From Gaiella occulta (GTDB lineage: Bacteria > Actinomycetota > Thermoleophilia > Gaiellales > Gaiellaceae): 64,000 nt of DNA. Where the stretch lies: contig NZ_QQZY01000001.1 of NCBI RefSeq assembly GCF_003351045.1, positions 558,001 through 622,000 on the forward strand, written 5' to 3'. Below the pieces are notes generated by a model. That model saw only the letters and a program-made list of their open reading frames with translations, was not told the origin of the DNA and did not search any database. The translations under genes were made by a program, and so were the position numbers. Positions 7,243 to 16,044 of the stretch are shown here, one piece after another; within the stretch, counting starts at the first letter, position 1; every line of letters begins with the position of its first letter.

Positions 7243-9896
7243 CCCGGCTTCCGCCGCAGCCGCACGAGCGCATCGACCGGGGCGCGCCGGTCACGTTCAC
7301 GTTCCACGGCAAGACGATCCAGGCGTTCGCCGGCGACACGATCGGCTCCGCGCTGTACGCGTCCGGCCGGCGCGTCTTCTCGCGCAGCTTCAAGTACCAC
7401 CGGCCGCGCGGCCTCGCCTGCTGCTCGGGCCACTGCGCCAACTGCCAGATGACGGTCGACGGCGTCCCGAGCGTGCGCGTCTGCGTGACGCCCGTCAGGC
7501 CGGGCGCCGTCGTCAAGGGCCAGAACTACGTCGGCTCGCTCGATCGCGACCTGATGCAGCTGACCGACAAGCTCGGCGGTCCGTTCACGCCGCCCGGCTT
7601 CTACTACAAGACCTTCATCCGCCCGCGCCGGCTGTGGCCGCTGTACGAGAAGGTGCTGCGCGGCGCCGCCGGCCTCGGGCCGCTCGATCCGAACGGCGCT
7701 CGCAGCGAGCGCGTCGAGGTCGAGAACCGGCACGTCGACGTCGTCGTCGTCGGCGGCGGCCAGGCGGGCATCGCGGCGGCGATCGAGGCCGCCGCCCGCG
7801 GCGAGTCGGCCGTCGTCGTCGACGAGGGCCCCGACGTCGGCGGCGCCCTGCTCGCCGACCGCGACGGCATCGGCCAGGCGGCGTCGCTGAAGCAGCAGGC
7901 GCTCGACGCGGGCGTCGAACTGCTCGCGCCCGCGATCGCGATCGGCCTCTTCGAGCAGGGCCTCGTCCCCGTCAGCTACGGGAACATGCTGCTCAAGTTC
8001 CGCGCGCGCCGCGTCGTCGTCGCCGCGGGCGTCGTCGAGCAGCCGCTCGTCTTCCCGGGCAACGACCTGATCGGCGTCATGCTCCCCGACGCCGTCCGGC
8101 GGCTCGTCAACTACTGGTCGATCAAGCCGGCCGAGCGGGCCGTCGTGCTGACGGCGGACGACCGCGGCCTGCAGGCCGCCGCCGACCTCGAGGCGGCCGG
8201 GGTCGAGCTCGTCAAGGTCGTCGACTTCCGCGAGGCGAAGCCGGGCAGCGTGGAGGCGCAGGGCAAGAGGGGTCGTGTGCGCCAGGTCGCGATCGACGGG
8301 CGCTGGCTCGACGCCGACATGATCGTGATGTCGGGCAGCCCGCAGCCGAACGTCAAGCTCCTCGCCCAGGCGGGCGCGCGCGTCGAGTTCGACGAGCGGC
8401 GCGGCATCTTCGTCCCCACCGACCTGCCGGAGCACGTCGAGGCCGTCGGCGCCGCCGCCGGCGACGTGGGAGCCCCCGCCGTCCCCGACCCGGTGCTCGG
8501 CCACCGCGGCGAGAAGTGCTTCGTCTGCTTCTGCGAGGACCAGACGACGAAGGACCTCAAGTACGCGATCGCCGAGGGCTTCGACTCGATCGAGCTCTCC
8601 AAGCGCTACACGACCGTGACGATGGGGCCCTGCCAGGGGCGGCTCTGCCACGTCAACTCGATCCGCGTCTACGCGAAGACGACCGGGCTCGACGAGAACA
8701 CGATCGGCACGACGACCGCGCGCCCCCCGTACACGCCCGTCTCGATGGGACTCGTCGCCGGCTATCCGCACGAGCCCGCCAGGCGCACCTCGCTGCACCA
8801 TCGCCACAAGGATCTGGGTGCGAGGATGATGTGGACGGGCGCCTGGCGCCGGCCGCACTCCTACGGGCCCGACGCGGGCGAGGAGGCGCAGAACGTGCAC
8901 CGCGGCGTCGGCCTGATCGACGTCTCCACGCTCGGGAAGATCCTCGTCAAGGGCCCCGAGGCCGGCGCGTTCCTCGACCGCGTCTACCCGAACCGCTTCT
9001 CCGACCTCGAGCCGGGGCGCATCCGCTACGGCGTGCTGACGACGGACTCGGGCCGGATCATGGACGACGGCACCGTGGCGCGTCTCGACGACGACACGTT
9101 CTACGTCACCACCACCTCGACCGGCGCCGACAGCGTGTACCAGTGGTTCACGTGGTGGAACGCGGTGTGGTTCATGGACGTGCAGCTCGTGCAGGTGACG
9201 GGCGCGCTCGCCGCGATCAACGTCGCCGGCCCGAACGCGCGCGCGCTCATGCAGCGCGTGAGCGACGCCGACATGTCCAACGAGGGCTTCGCCTACCTCG
9301 ACGCCCGGCACCTGCGCGTGGCGGGCGTGCCCAGTCTCGGCCTCCGCATCGGCTTCGTCGGCGAGCTCGGCTACGAGCTGCACCTGCCGAGCCCGCACGC
9401 AGAGCACGTGTGGGACGCGCTGCTCGAGCAGGGGGCCGACCTCGGCGCGGCCCCGTTCGGCCTCGAGCCGCAGCGCATCCTCCGCCTCGAGAAGGGCCAC
9501 GTGATCGTGAGCCAGGACACCGACTCCGAGTCGAACCTGCTCGAGGCGGCGATGCCGTGGATCGTCAAGGCCGACAAGCCGGACTTCGTCGGCAAGTGGG
9601 CGGTCGAGCAGGTCGCCGAGCGCGGCCTCCGCTGGATGCTCGTCGGCTTCGAGAGCCCCAGCGGGAAGATGCCGGTCGAGGGAGGGCAGGTGGTCGTCGA
9701 CGGCAGGTCGTGCGGACGCGTCACGAGCGTGCGCAGGAGCCTCGAGCTGAACAAGGTGATCGGGCTCGCCGTCGTCCCCGTCGACCTCGCCGTCGAGGGA
9801 GGGCGCTTCGACGTGCAGATCGACGGTCGCCCCGTGCCGATGACCGTGCACATGGGCGCGTTCTTCGATCCCGAGGGAACGAGGTTGAAGGCGTGA
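7239..9896 (+). CDS. mgdC: Sarcosine oxidase alpha-type subunit (N-methylglutamate dehydrogenase large subunit)
   Basis: The 885 residues have the full alpha-subunit architecture. An N-terminal ferredoxin-like domain carries cysteines at 61, 62, 66, 69 and 82. A Rossmann NAD/FAD domain (VVVVGGGQAGIAAAIEA, ~167-183) follows, then a BFD-like segment (VCFCED and MGPCQGRLC, ~424-475), then a GcvT-like aminomethyltransferase domain from ~530 that binds tetrahydrofolate and captures the methyl carbon as methylene-THF. The GTG at 7239 overlaps the previous stop. The intact cysteine sets suggest iron-sulfur clusters and an acceptor other than oxygen, supporting a dehydrogenase role. It is the central subunit of the MgdABCD complex. 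Confidence 0.9.
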   Translation: MTRLPPQPHERIDRGAPVTFTFHGKTIQAFAGDTIGSALYASGRRVFSRSFKYHRPRGLACCSGHCANCQMTVDGVPSVRVCVTPVRPGAVVKGQNYVGSLDRDLMQLTDKLGGPFTPPGFYYKTFIRPRRLWPLYEKVLRGAAGLGPLDPNGARSERVEVENRHVDVVVVGGGQAGIAAAIEAAARGESAVVVDEGPDVGGALLADRDGIGQAASLKQQALDAGVELLAPAIAIGLFEQGLVPVSYGNMLLKFRARRVVVAAGVVEQPLVFPGNDLIGVMLPDAVRRLVNYWSIKPAERAVVLTADDRGLQAAADLEAAGVELVKVVDFREAKPGSVEAQGKRGRVRQVAIDGRWLDADMIVMSGSPQPNVKLLAQAGARVEFDERRGIFVPTDLPEHVEAVGAAAGDVGAPAVPDPVLGHRGEKCFVCFCEDQTTKDLKYAIAEGFDSIELSKRYTTVTMGPCQGRLCHVNSIRVYAKTTGLDENTIGTTTARPPYTPVSMGLVAGYPHEPARRTSLHHRHKDLGARMMWTGAWRRPHSYGPDAGEEAQNVHRGVGLIDVSTLGKILVKGPEAGAFLDRVYPNRFSDLEPGRIRYGVLTTDSGRIMDDGTVARLDDDTFYVTTTSTGADSVYQWFTWWNAVWFMDVQLVQVTGALAAINVAGPNARALMQRVSDADMSNEGFAYLDARHLRVAGVPSLGLRIGFVGELGYELHLPSPHAEHVWDALLEQGADLGAAPFGLEPQRILRLEKGHVIVSQDTDSESNLLEAAMPWIVKADKPDFVGKWAVEQVAERGLRWMLVGFESPSGKMPVEGGQVVVDGRSCGRVTSVRRSLELNKVIGLAVVPVDLAVEGGRFDVQIDGRPVPMTVHMGAFFDPEGTRLKA

Positions 9897-10507
9897 GCAC
9901 GCTCGAGTTCATGTCGGTCGCGGCGGCCGCGGACGCGGGCGGCTTCCATCCGCTGGCGAAGTCGTCGCTCGAGCGCCGCGCCCGCGAGGCGGGGGCGACC
10001 TTCGAGGAGCGCGACGGCTGGCTCGTGCCCGTGTCGCTCCCCGGCGAGCAGGAGCACCTGGCGCATGTCGGGGTCGCGGACCTGTCGCACCTCGCGAAGC
10101 TCGAGGTGCGCCCTGCCGGCGAGCCCGTGGAGGGCGAGGGCGTCGTCTGGTATCGCATCTCGCCGAAGCGCGCGCTCGTGCTCTGCGCGCCGGCGCTCGC
10201 CTCCTCGCTGCGAGAGCGGCTCGCCGACCGCCTCGTCCTCGACGTCACCGGGGCGCTCGCGATCATCGCGGTCGCGGGCCCCGAGGCAGACACCGTGCTG
10301 CGCCGGATCACGCACCTGCACACGTTCCCGTCGGGCGGCGAGGTCGCGCACGTCAACGCCCACGTCCTGCGGCGCGGCAGCGGCTACTGGCTCGTGTTCG
10401 CGCACGAGCTCGGCCACTACCTGTGGGAGGTCGTCGTCGACCGCGCCGGGGCGCTCGGCGGCGGTCCCGTCGGCGTCGACGCGCTCGGGCAGGACGGTCA
10501 GGCGTGA
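9893..10507 (+). CDS. mgdD: Sarcosine oxidase gamma-type subunit
   Basis: The 204 residues resemble the SoxG family, a truncated GcvT-like fold that packs against the alpha subunit. Segments such as LAHVGVADLSHLAKLEVRP and VTGALAIIAVAGPEADTVLRRI are recognisable. The GTG at 9893 overlaps the alpha-subunit stop in a GTGA junction, and its own stop overlaps the next start in the same way, so the subunits are coupled. No independent catalytic motif is visible, as expected for this subunit. Confidence 0.88.
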   Translation: MSTLEFMSVAAAADAGGFHPLAKSSLERRAREAGATFEERDGWLVPVSLPGEQEHLAHVGVADLSHLAKLEVRPAGEPVEGEGVVWYRISPKRALVLCAPALASSLRERLADRLVLDVTGALAIIAVAGPEADTVLRRITHLHTFPSGGEVAHVNAHVLRRGSGYWLVFAHELGHYLWEVVVDRAGALGGGPVGVDALGQDGQA

Positions 10508-11718
10508 AGGACATCTTCTTCCGCAAGCAGGTGCTGAGGCGGCCCGGCCCGCTCAGGCGCCACTACGACGTCGTCATCGTCGGCGGCGGCTCGCACGGCC
10601 TCGCTACCGCCTACTACCTCGCCAAGAACCACGGCATCACCGACGTCTGCATCCTCGAGAAGAGCTACATCGGCTCCGGCGCCGCGGGCCGCAACACGAC
10701 GATCATCCGCGCGAACTACCGCACCCCCGAGGGTGCCGCCTTCTACAAGCAGAGCGTCGAGCTGTACGAGCACCTCTCGCAGGACCTCGACTTCAACCTC
10801 ATGTTCTCGCAGCACGGGCACTTCACGCTCGCGCACTCGGATCGCTCGCTCGTCGTGCAGAACGAGCGCGCCGAGGTGAACAAGCTGCTCGGCATCGACA
10901 GCCGCGTGATCGACAGGTACGAGGTGAAGAAGCTGTGCCCGCAGATCAACATCGGCGAGGACGTCACCTGGCCGATCCAGGGCGCCCTCTACCATCCGCC
11001 GGGCGGGATCATCCGCCACGACGCGGTCGTGTGGGGCTATGCGAAGCAGGTCGGCAGAGCCGGCATCGACATCCACCAGGGCGTCGAGGTGACCGGCTTC
11101 GACATCCGGGACGGCAGGGTGCACGGCGTCAAGACGAGCCAGGGCGACATCTCCTGCGGCACGGTGCTCTCCGCCACCGCCGGCTGGTCGAGCCCCGTCG
11201 CGAAGATGGCGAACCTGCCGCTGCCGATCGTGACGAGCATCCTGCAGGCGTTCGTGACCGAGCCGGTGAAGCCGTTCCTGGACAAGATCATCGTCTCGGC
11301 GCAGATGCACATCTACGTGTCGCAGACCGATCGCGGCGAGTTCCTCATCGGCGCCGAGGTGGAGCCGTACCCCACCTACTCGAACAAGGGCACGTTCCCC
11401 TTCATCGAGTACGCCACCCGGCACGTGCTCGAGCTGTTCCCGCAGCTCCACGCGACGAAGATCCTGCGGCACTGGACCGGCCTCTGCGACATGAGCCCCG
11501 ACTACAGCCCGATCATGGGGGTGACCGAGATCGACGGCTTCCTCGTCGACTGCGGCTGGGGCACGTACGGCTTCAAGGCCGCGCCGATCACGGGCGTGAC
11601 GCTGGCCGAGCTGATCGCGACCGGCAAGACGCCGGCGTTGATCGAGCCGTTCAAGCTGGAGCGCTTCTACACTGACACGATGGTTTCCGAGCTCGCCGCC
11701 GCCGCGGTGAGCCATTGA
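10504..11718 (+). CDS. mgdA: Sarcosine oxidase beta-type subunit (catalytic flavoprotein)
   Basis: The 404 residues start with an FAD-binding motif (VVIVGGGSHGLATAYYLAKNHG, split near residues 23-44) and IGSGAAGRNTTIIRANYRTPEG, characteristic of heterotetrameric sarcosine oxidase beta. The C-terminus has the conserved TGLCDMSPDYSPIMG and CGWGTYGFKAAPITG stretches of the FAD site. This subunit oxidises the N-methyl amino acid, here most likely N-methylglutamate. The GTG at 10504 overlaps the mgdD stop. The upstream homologue at 1-768 is a separate paralogue. Confidence 0.9.
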   Translation: MKDIFFRKQVLRRPGPLRRHYDVVIVGGGSHGLATAYYLAKNHGITDVCILEKSYIGSGAAGRNTTIIRANYRTPEGAAFYKQSVELYEHLSQDLDFNLMFSQHGHFTLAHSDRSLVVQNERAEVNKLLGIDSRVIDRYEVKKLCPQINIGEDVTWPIQGALYHPPGGIIRHDAVVWGYAKQVGRAGIDIHQGVEVTGFDIRDGRVHGVKTSQGDISCGTVLSATAGWSSPVAKMANLPLPIVTSILQAFVTEPVKPFLDKIIVSAQMHIYVSQTDRGEFLIGAEVEPYPTYSNKGTFPFIEYATRHVLELFPQLHATKILRHWTGLCDMSPDYSPIMGVTEIDGFLVDCGWGTYGFKAAPITGVTLAELIATGKTPALIEPFKLERFYTDTMVSELAAAAVSH

Positions 11719-11743
11719 CGACACGCCGAAAGGGTTGAATCAG

Positions 11744-13399
11744 ATGCTCTCGAGCCTCGAGATCGCGCAGGCGGCGACGCTGCGCCCCATCACCGACATC
11801 GCCGCGGACGCGGGGATCGAGCCCGACGAGCTCGAGCAGTACGGCCGCTTCAAGGGCAAGGTCGACCTCTCCCTCATCGACCGGCTCTCGAGCCGGCCGG
11901 ACGCGAAGCTGATCAACGTGACGGCGATCACGCCGACGCCCGCGGGCGAGGGCAAGACGACGACGTCGGTGTCGCTCACGCAGGGCCTCGGCGCGCTCGG
12001 CCACAAGCCGGTGCTGGCGCTGCGCGAGGCCTCGCTCGGGCCGGTCTTCGGTGTCAAGGGCGGCGCCGCCGGCGGCGGCTACGCGCAGGTGGTGCCGATG
12101 GAGGACCTCAACCTCCACTTCACCGGCGACCTGCACGCGATCACGGCGGCGAACAACCTGCTCAGCGCCATGATCGACGCCCACCTGCTGCACGGCAACA
12201 AGCTCGGCATCGACCCGATCACGATCTCGTGGCGCCGCTGCATGGACATGAACGACCGCTCCCTGCGCGACATCGTCACGGGCCTCGGCGGCAAGGTCAA
12301 CGGCTACCCGCGCCAGACCGGCTTCGACATCACGGCGGGAAGCGAGATCATGGCACTCGTCGCCGTCGCCCGCGACCTCGCCGACCTGCGCAAGCGCCTC
12401 GGCGCGATCACGGTCGGCCAGACGTACGAGGGCGAGCCGGTCACCGCCGAGCAGCTCCAGGCGGCGGGCTCGATGACCGTTCTGCTCAAGGAGGCGATCA
12501 AGCCGAACCTCGTGCAGACCCTCGAGGGCCAGCCCGCGTTCATCCACTGCGGCCCCTTCGCGAACATCGCCCACGGCAACAACTCGCTCGTCGCCGACCG
12601 CGTCGCGCTCAAGCTCGGCGACTACGTGATCACCGAGTCGGGCTTCGCCTCGGACATGGGGATGGAGAAGTTCTTCGACATCACCTGCCGGGTCGGCGAC
12701 CTGCGCCCGAGCGCGGTCGTGCTCGTCGCGACGGTGAAGGCGCTCAAGCACCACGGCGGGAACATCGACGGCGGCATGGCCGAGATCGAGGCGGGCGCCG
12801 CCAACATGGCGCGCCACATCGGCATCATCAACGGCTTCGGCCTGCAGGCCGTCGTCGGCGTCAACAAGTTCCCGACCGACACGCCCGAGGAGCTCGAGCT
12901 CGTACGCCGGCTGGCTGTCGAGCACGGCGCCTACGCCGCCGAGGTGAACACCGCGTTCGAGCACGGCGGCGAGGGCGCGATCGCGCTCTCCGAGGCCGTC
13001 GTCGCCGCCGCCGACGAGCCGAACGGGTTCACGTTCGCCTACCCCGCCGACGCGCCGATCGAGGAGAAGATCCGCTCGATCGTGCAGAAGGTCTACGGCG
13101 GCGACGACGTGCAGCTGCTGCCGGCGGCAAAGGAGAAGGCCGCCGCGTTCGAGAAGGCGGGCCTCGGCGAGCTGCCGATCTGCATGGCGAAGACGCACCT
13201 GTCGCTTTCGCACGACCCGACGCTGAAGAATGCGCCGACCGGCTTCACGGTCACGGTGCGCGACCTGCGGCCCTACACGGGCGCCGGCTGGATCGTGGCG
13301 CTGTGCGGCGACATGCAGACGATGCCGGGCCTCGGCGCGAAGCCCGCCGCGTTCGCGATCGACGTCGACGAGCACGGCAACACCGTGGGTCTGTTCTAA
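11744..13399 (+). CDS. fhs: Formate-tetrahydrofolate ligase
   Basis: The 551 residues contain the nucleotide loop TPTPAGEGKTTTSVSLTQGL near residue 67 and the family signature VFGVKGGAAGGGYAQVVPMED. The enzyme interconverts formate, ATP and THF with 10-formyl-THF. Placed directly after the N-methylglutamate dehydrogenase genes, it can take the C1 unit released as methylene-THF onward to formate with ATP recovery, or supply formyl-THF for biosynthesis. I chose the ATG at 11744, preceded by an AAAGGG site 9 bases away, over a TTG at 11735 with no spacing. The gene lies 25 bases after mgdA. Confidence 0.95.
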   Translation: MLSSLEIAQAATLRPITDIAADAGIEPDELEQYGRFKGKVDLSLIDRLSSRPDAKLINVTAITPTPAGEGKTTTSVSLTQGLGALGHKPVLALREASLGPVFGVKGGAAGGGYAQVVPMEDLNLHFTGDLHAITAANNLLSAMIDAHLLHGNKLGIDPITISWRRCMDMNDRSLRDIVTGLGGKVNGYPRQTGFDITAGSEIMALVAVARDLADLRKRLGAITVGQTYEGEPVTAEQLQAAGSMTVLLKEAIKPNLVQTLEGQPAFIHCGPFANIAHGNNSLVADRVALKLGDYVITESGFASDMGMEKFFDITCRVGDLRPSAVVLVATVKALKHHGGNIDGGMAEIEAGAANMARHIGIINGFGLQAVVGVNKFPTDTPEELELVRRLAVEHGAYAAEVNTAFEHGGEGAIALSEAVVAAADEPNGFTFAYPADAPIEEKIRSIVQKVYGGDDVQLLPAAKEKAAAFEKAGLGELPICMAKTHLSLSHDPTLKNAPTGFTVTVRDLRPYTGAGWIVALCGDMQTMPGLGAKPAAFAIDVDEHGNTVGLF

Positions 13400-13402
13400 G
13401 CT
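13397..13402 (+). promoter_or_regulatory. -10 element of leaderless greA
   Basis: TAAGCT ends 6 bases before the greA ATG at 13409, and its TAA is also the stop codon of fhs. No Shine-Dalgarno site lies between, so greA is probably transcribed from its start codon. Confidence 0.5.
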
Positions 13403-13408
13403 TCCCGC

Positions 13409-13861
13409 ATGAGCGACCTCGAAGGCCAGCAGCTGACGGCTGCCCAGCGCGCCGCGCTCGAGGCGGAGCTGGCCGACATGGAGGGGCCGCAGCGTGCCGC
13501 GGCCGTCGCGGCGATCGCGACGGCGCGGGAGTTCGGCGACCTCTCGGAGAACTTCGAGTACCACGCGGCGAAGAACGAGCAGGGTCTGCTCGAGGCGCGC
13601 ATCCGCAAGCTGCGGCATCGGCTCCACAACGCCGTCACCGTCGAGCACACCTCCACCGACACGGTGGGCGTCGGCTCGATCGTCGAGATCGAGGACGAGC
13701 AGGGAGAGAAGATGGAGATCGAGATCTCGAGCGTCGGCGGTGTCTCGCCCGACTCCCCGCTCGGCCGCGCCCTGATGGGGGCAACCGTCGGCACCGCCGT
13801 CGACGTGCCGGCGCCGCGCGGTGCGTGGCAGGCCACGATCGTCTCCATCCGCTCGTCCTGA
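13409..13861 (+). CDS. greA: Transcription elongation factor GreA
   Basis: The 150 residues have the GreA coiled-coil N-terminus with the acidic tip region (AREFGDLSENFEYHAAKNEQG, split near residues 36-56) and the FKBP-like C-terminal domain (VSPDSPLGRALMGATVGTAVDV). It enters the RNA polymerase secondary channel and stimulates transcript cleavage in paused complexes. It is close to the usual 155-160 residues. It has its own apparent leaderless promoter and is probably unrelated to the amine cluster upstream. Confidence 0.95.
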   Translation: MSDLEGQQLTAAQRAALEAELADMEGPQRAAAVAAIATAREFGDLSENFEYHAAKNEQGLLEARIRKLRHRLHNAVTVEHTSTDTVGVGSIVEIEDEQGEKMEIEISSVGGVSPDSPLGRALMGATVGTAVDVPAPRGAWQATIVSIRSS

Positions 13862-13863
13862 CG

Positions 13864-14646
13864 GTGCCTGCCGCGATCGTCACCGGAGCCGGCACGGGCA
13901 TCGGGCTCGCCGTCGCGCGCCGCCTTGCCGGGGCCGGCTACGGCCTCGTGCTCTCGGGGCGCCGGCCCGGGCCGCTGCAGGCGCTCGCGGCCGACCTCGG
14001 GGAGGGGGCGGTCGCCGTCCCCGGCGACGTCGGCGACCCGGAGCACGCCGGCGAGCTCGCCGCCGCCGCCCGCGAGGCGTTCGGCGGCCTCGACGCCGTC
14101 GTGCTCAACGCGGGCATCGGCGACTCCGCGCCGGCGGGCGCCGAGACGGTCGAGGGCTGGGAGCGAACGATCCGCACCAACCTGACGGGCGCCTTCCTCG
14201 TCGCGCGCGCCGCGCTGCCGCTGCTCGAGGAGCGGCGCGGCGCGATCGTCGCCGTCGCCTCGGTGAACGCCATGCGCGCGGGCCCCGGCTGGGCGTCCTA
14301 CTGCACGTCGAAGGCCGGCCTCGTCATGCTGTGCAAGACGATCGCCAACGACTACGGGCCGCGTGGCATCCGCGCGAACGCGGTCTGCCCGGGCTGGGTG
14401 CGGACGCCGATGGGCGACGCGGACATGGACGGCCTCGCCGAGCGCCTGGGGCTCGACCGCGACGGCGCCTATGCGCTCGCGCACGCGCACGTGCCGTTGC
14501 GGCGGCCGGCCGAGCCGGACGAGGTGGCGGCCGTCGTCGCCTTCCTGCTGTCGCAGGAGGCGTCCTACGTCAGCGGCGTCGAGCTGCCGGTCGACGGCGG
14601 CGCCACCGTCGTCGACGTGTCCGGCACGGCCTGGGTGACCGCGTGA
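13864..14646 (+). CDS. Short-chain dehydrogenase/reductase
   Basis: The 260 residues are a classical SDR: cofactor motif TGAGTGIG at 7-14, NAG at 82-84, and catalytic Ser133, Tyr146 and Lys150 (SYCTSK). The C-terminal PGWVRTPM loop is also standard. The substrate is not evident. The GTG at 13864 follows the greA stop by 2 bases, and the stop overlaps the aminotransferase start (GTGA). The pair therefore probably acts in one pathway, plausibly oxidising an alcohol to a carbonyl that is then transaminated, or the reverse. Confidence 0.88.
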   Translation: MPAAIVTGAGTGIGLAVARRLAGAGYGLVLSGRRPGPLQALAADLGEGAVAVPGDVGDPEHAGELAAAAREAFGGLDAVVLNAGIGDSAPAGAETVEGWERTIRTNLTGAFLVARAALPLLEERRGAIVAVASVNAMRAGPGWASYCTSKAGLVMLCKTIANDYGPRGIRANAVCPGWVRTPMGDADMDGLAERLGLDRDGAYALAHAHVPLRRPAEPDEVAAVVAFLLSQEASYVSGVELPVDGGATVVDVSGTAWVTA

Positions 14647-15992
14647 TCGCGCCCGGGCGGCTCGCCGAGCTGCAGGCGCGCGAGGAGGCGCGGTTTCGCG
14701 CCGAGCATCCCCGCTCGTGCGAGCTCGCGGGGCGGGCACGCGAGCACCTGCTCGCCGGCGTGCCGATGCACTGGATGGCGAAGTGGCCCGGCGGGTTCCC
14801 GCTGTTCGTGCGCGAGGCGTCTGGCAGCCGCTTCGTCGACGTGGACGGTCGCGAGTACGTGGACTTCTGCCTCGGCGACACCGGCGGCATGTCCGGTCAC
14901 GCCCCCGCGCCCACGCTGCGCGCGATCGACGAGCAGGCGCGGCGGGGCATCACGACGATGCTGCCGGGCGAGGACGCGCTGTGGGTCGGCGAGGAGCTCG
15001 CGCGCCGGTTTCGCCTGCCGAAGTGGCAGTTCGCGCTCACCGCCACCGACGCCAACCGGTTCTCGATCCGGCTCGCCCGCCACGTCAGCGGGCGGCCGTA
15101 CGTGCTCGTCTTCAACTGGTGCTACCACGGCACCGTCGACGAGACGTTCGCCACGCTCGCCGGCGGCGTCGTCGGGCCGCGGCGCGGCAACCTCGGGCCG
15201 CCGGTGAACCCGGCCGAGACGACGCGCGTGGTGGAGTTCAACGACGTGGAGGCGCTCGAGCGCGAGCTCGCCCATGGCGACGTGGCGCTCGTGCTCACCG
15301 AGCCGGCGCTCACCAACATCGGCATCGTCCATCCCGAGCCCGGGTTCCACGACGCGTTGCGCGAGCTGACGCGGGCGAGCGGCACGCTGCTCGCGATCGA
15401 CGAGACGCACACGATCTGCTGCGGGCCGGGCGGGTACACGGCCGCGCACGGGCTCGAGCCGGACATCCTCACGATCGGCAAGCCGATCGCCGGCGGCGTT
15501 CCCGCCGCCGCGTACGGCTTCTCGGCCGAGCTGGCCGAGCGGGTCGGCGCCGCGATCGAGCTGGAGGACGTCGACGTCGGCGGTGTCGGCGGCACGCTCG
15601 CCGGGAACGCGCTCTCGCTGGCGGCGATGCGCGCCACGCTCGGGGAGGTGCTGACGGAGGAGGCGTTCGCGCGCATGATCCCGCTCGCCGAGCGCTGGAC
15701 GTCCGGCGTCGAGGCGGGCATCGCCGAGGCCGGGCTGCCGTGGCACGTGACGCGGCTCGGCTGCCGGGCGGAGTACCTGTTCGGGCCCGACCGTCCGCGC
15801 AGCGGCAGCGAGGCGCACGCCGCGGGCGACTTCGCGCTCGAGCGCTACATGCACCTCCATGCGCTCAACCGGGGGATCCTGTTGACGCCGTTCCACAACA
15901 TGGCGCTGATGTCGCCCGCGACCACGGAGGCGGATGTCGACCTGCACACGGCGGTGTTCCACGACGCCGTGATCGAGCTCGCCGCCGGCTGA
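14643..15992 (+). CDS. Class III PLP-dependent aminotransferase
   Basis: The 449 residues belong to the class III (GSA-aminomutase-like) aminotransferases. The PLP site includes DETHTICCG, with aspartate contacting the pyridine nitrogen, and the Schiff-base lysine in TIGKPIAGGVP. The NWCYHGTVDETFA segment resembles glutamate-1-semialdehyde aminomutase relatives. It is not HemL, since it lies outside heme genes and is paired with an SDR by a 4-base overlap. The donor and acceptor are unknown; the location invites an amine or beta-amino-acid catabolic role. Confidence 0.87.
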   Translation: MIAPGRLAELQAREEARFRAEHPRSCELAGRAREHLLAGVPMHWMAKWPGGFPLFVREASGSRFVDVDGREYVDFCLGDTGGMSGHAPAPTLRAIDEQARRGITTMLPGEDALWVGEELARRFRLPKWQFALTATDANRFSIRLARHVSGRPYVLVFNWCYHGTVDETFATLAGGVVGPRRGNLGPPVNPAETTRVVEFNDVEALERELAHGDVALVLTEPALTNIGIVHPEPGFHDALRELTRASGTLLAIDETHTICCGPGGYTAAHGLEPDILTIGKPIAGGVPAAAYGFSAELAERVGAAIELEDVDVGGVGGTLAGNALSLAAMRATLGEVLTEEAFARMIPLAERWTSGVEAGIAEAGLPWHVTRLGCRAEYLFGPDRPRSGSEAHAAGDFALERYMHLHALNRGILLTPFHNMALMSPATTEADVDLHTAVFHDAVIELAAG

Positions 15993-16032
15993 CTCCTCTC
16001 CCGGCCGCTCACCTCGCCGCCGCTGCGCGCCG

Positions 16033-16038
16033 TATCGT
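16033..16038 (+). promoter_or_regulatory. -10 element of leaderless ligase gene
   Basis: TATCGT ends 6 bases before the ATG at 16045, with no ribosome-binding sequence between. Confidence 0.4.
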
Positions 16039-16044
16039 CAGGGC

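Noticed and set aside
6114-13399. Plain sarcosine/glycine-betaine catabolism as the role of the sox-like genes
   Set aside because: No glyA, dimethylglycine dehydrogenase or betaine transporter is nearby, while gmaS-like and mgsABC-like genes are; kept only as an alternative.
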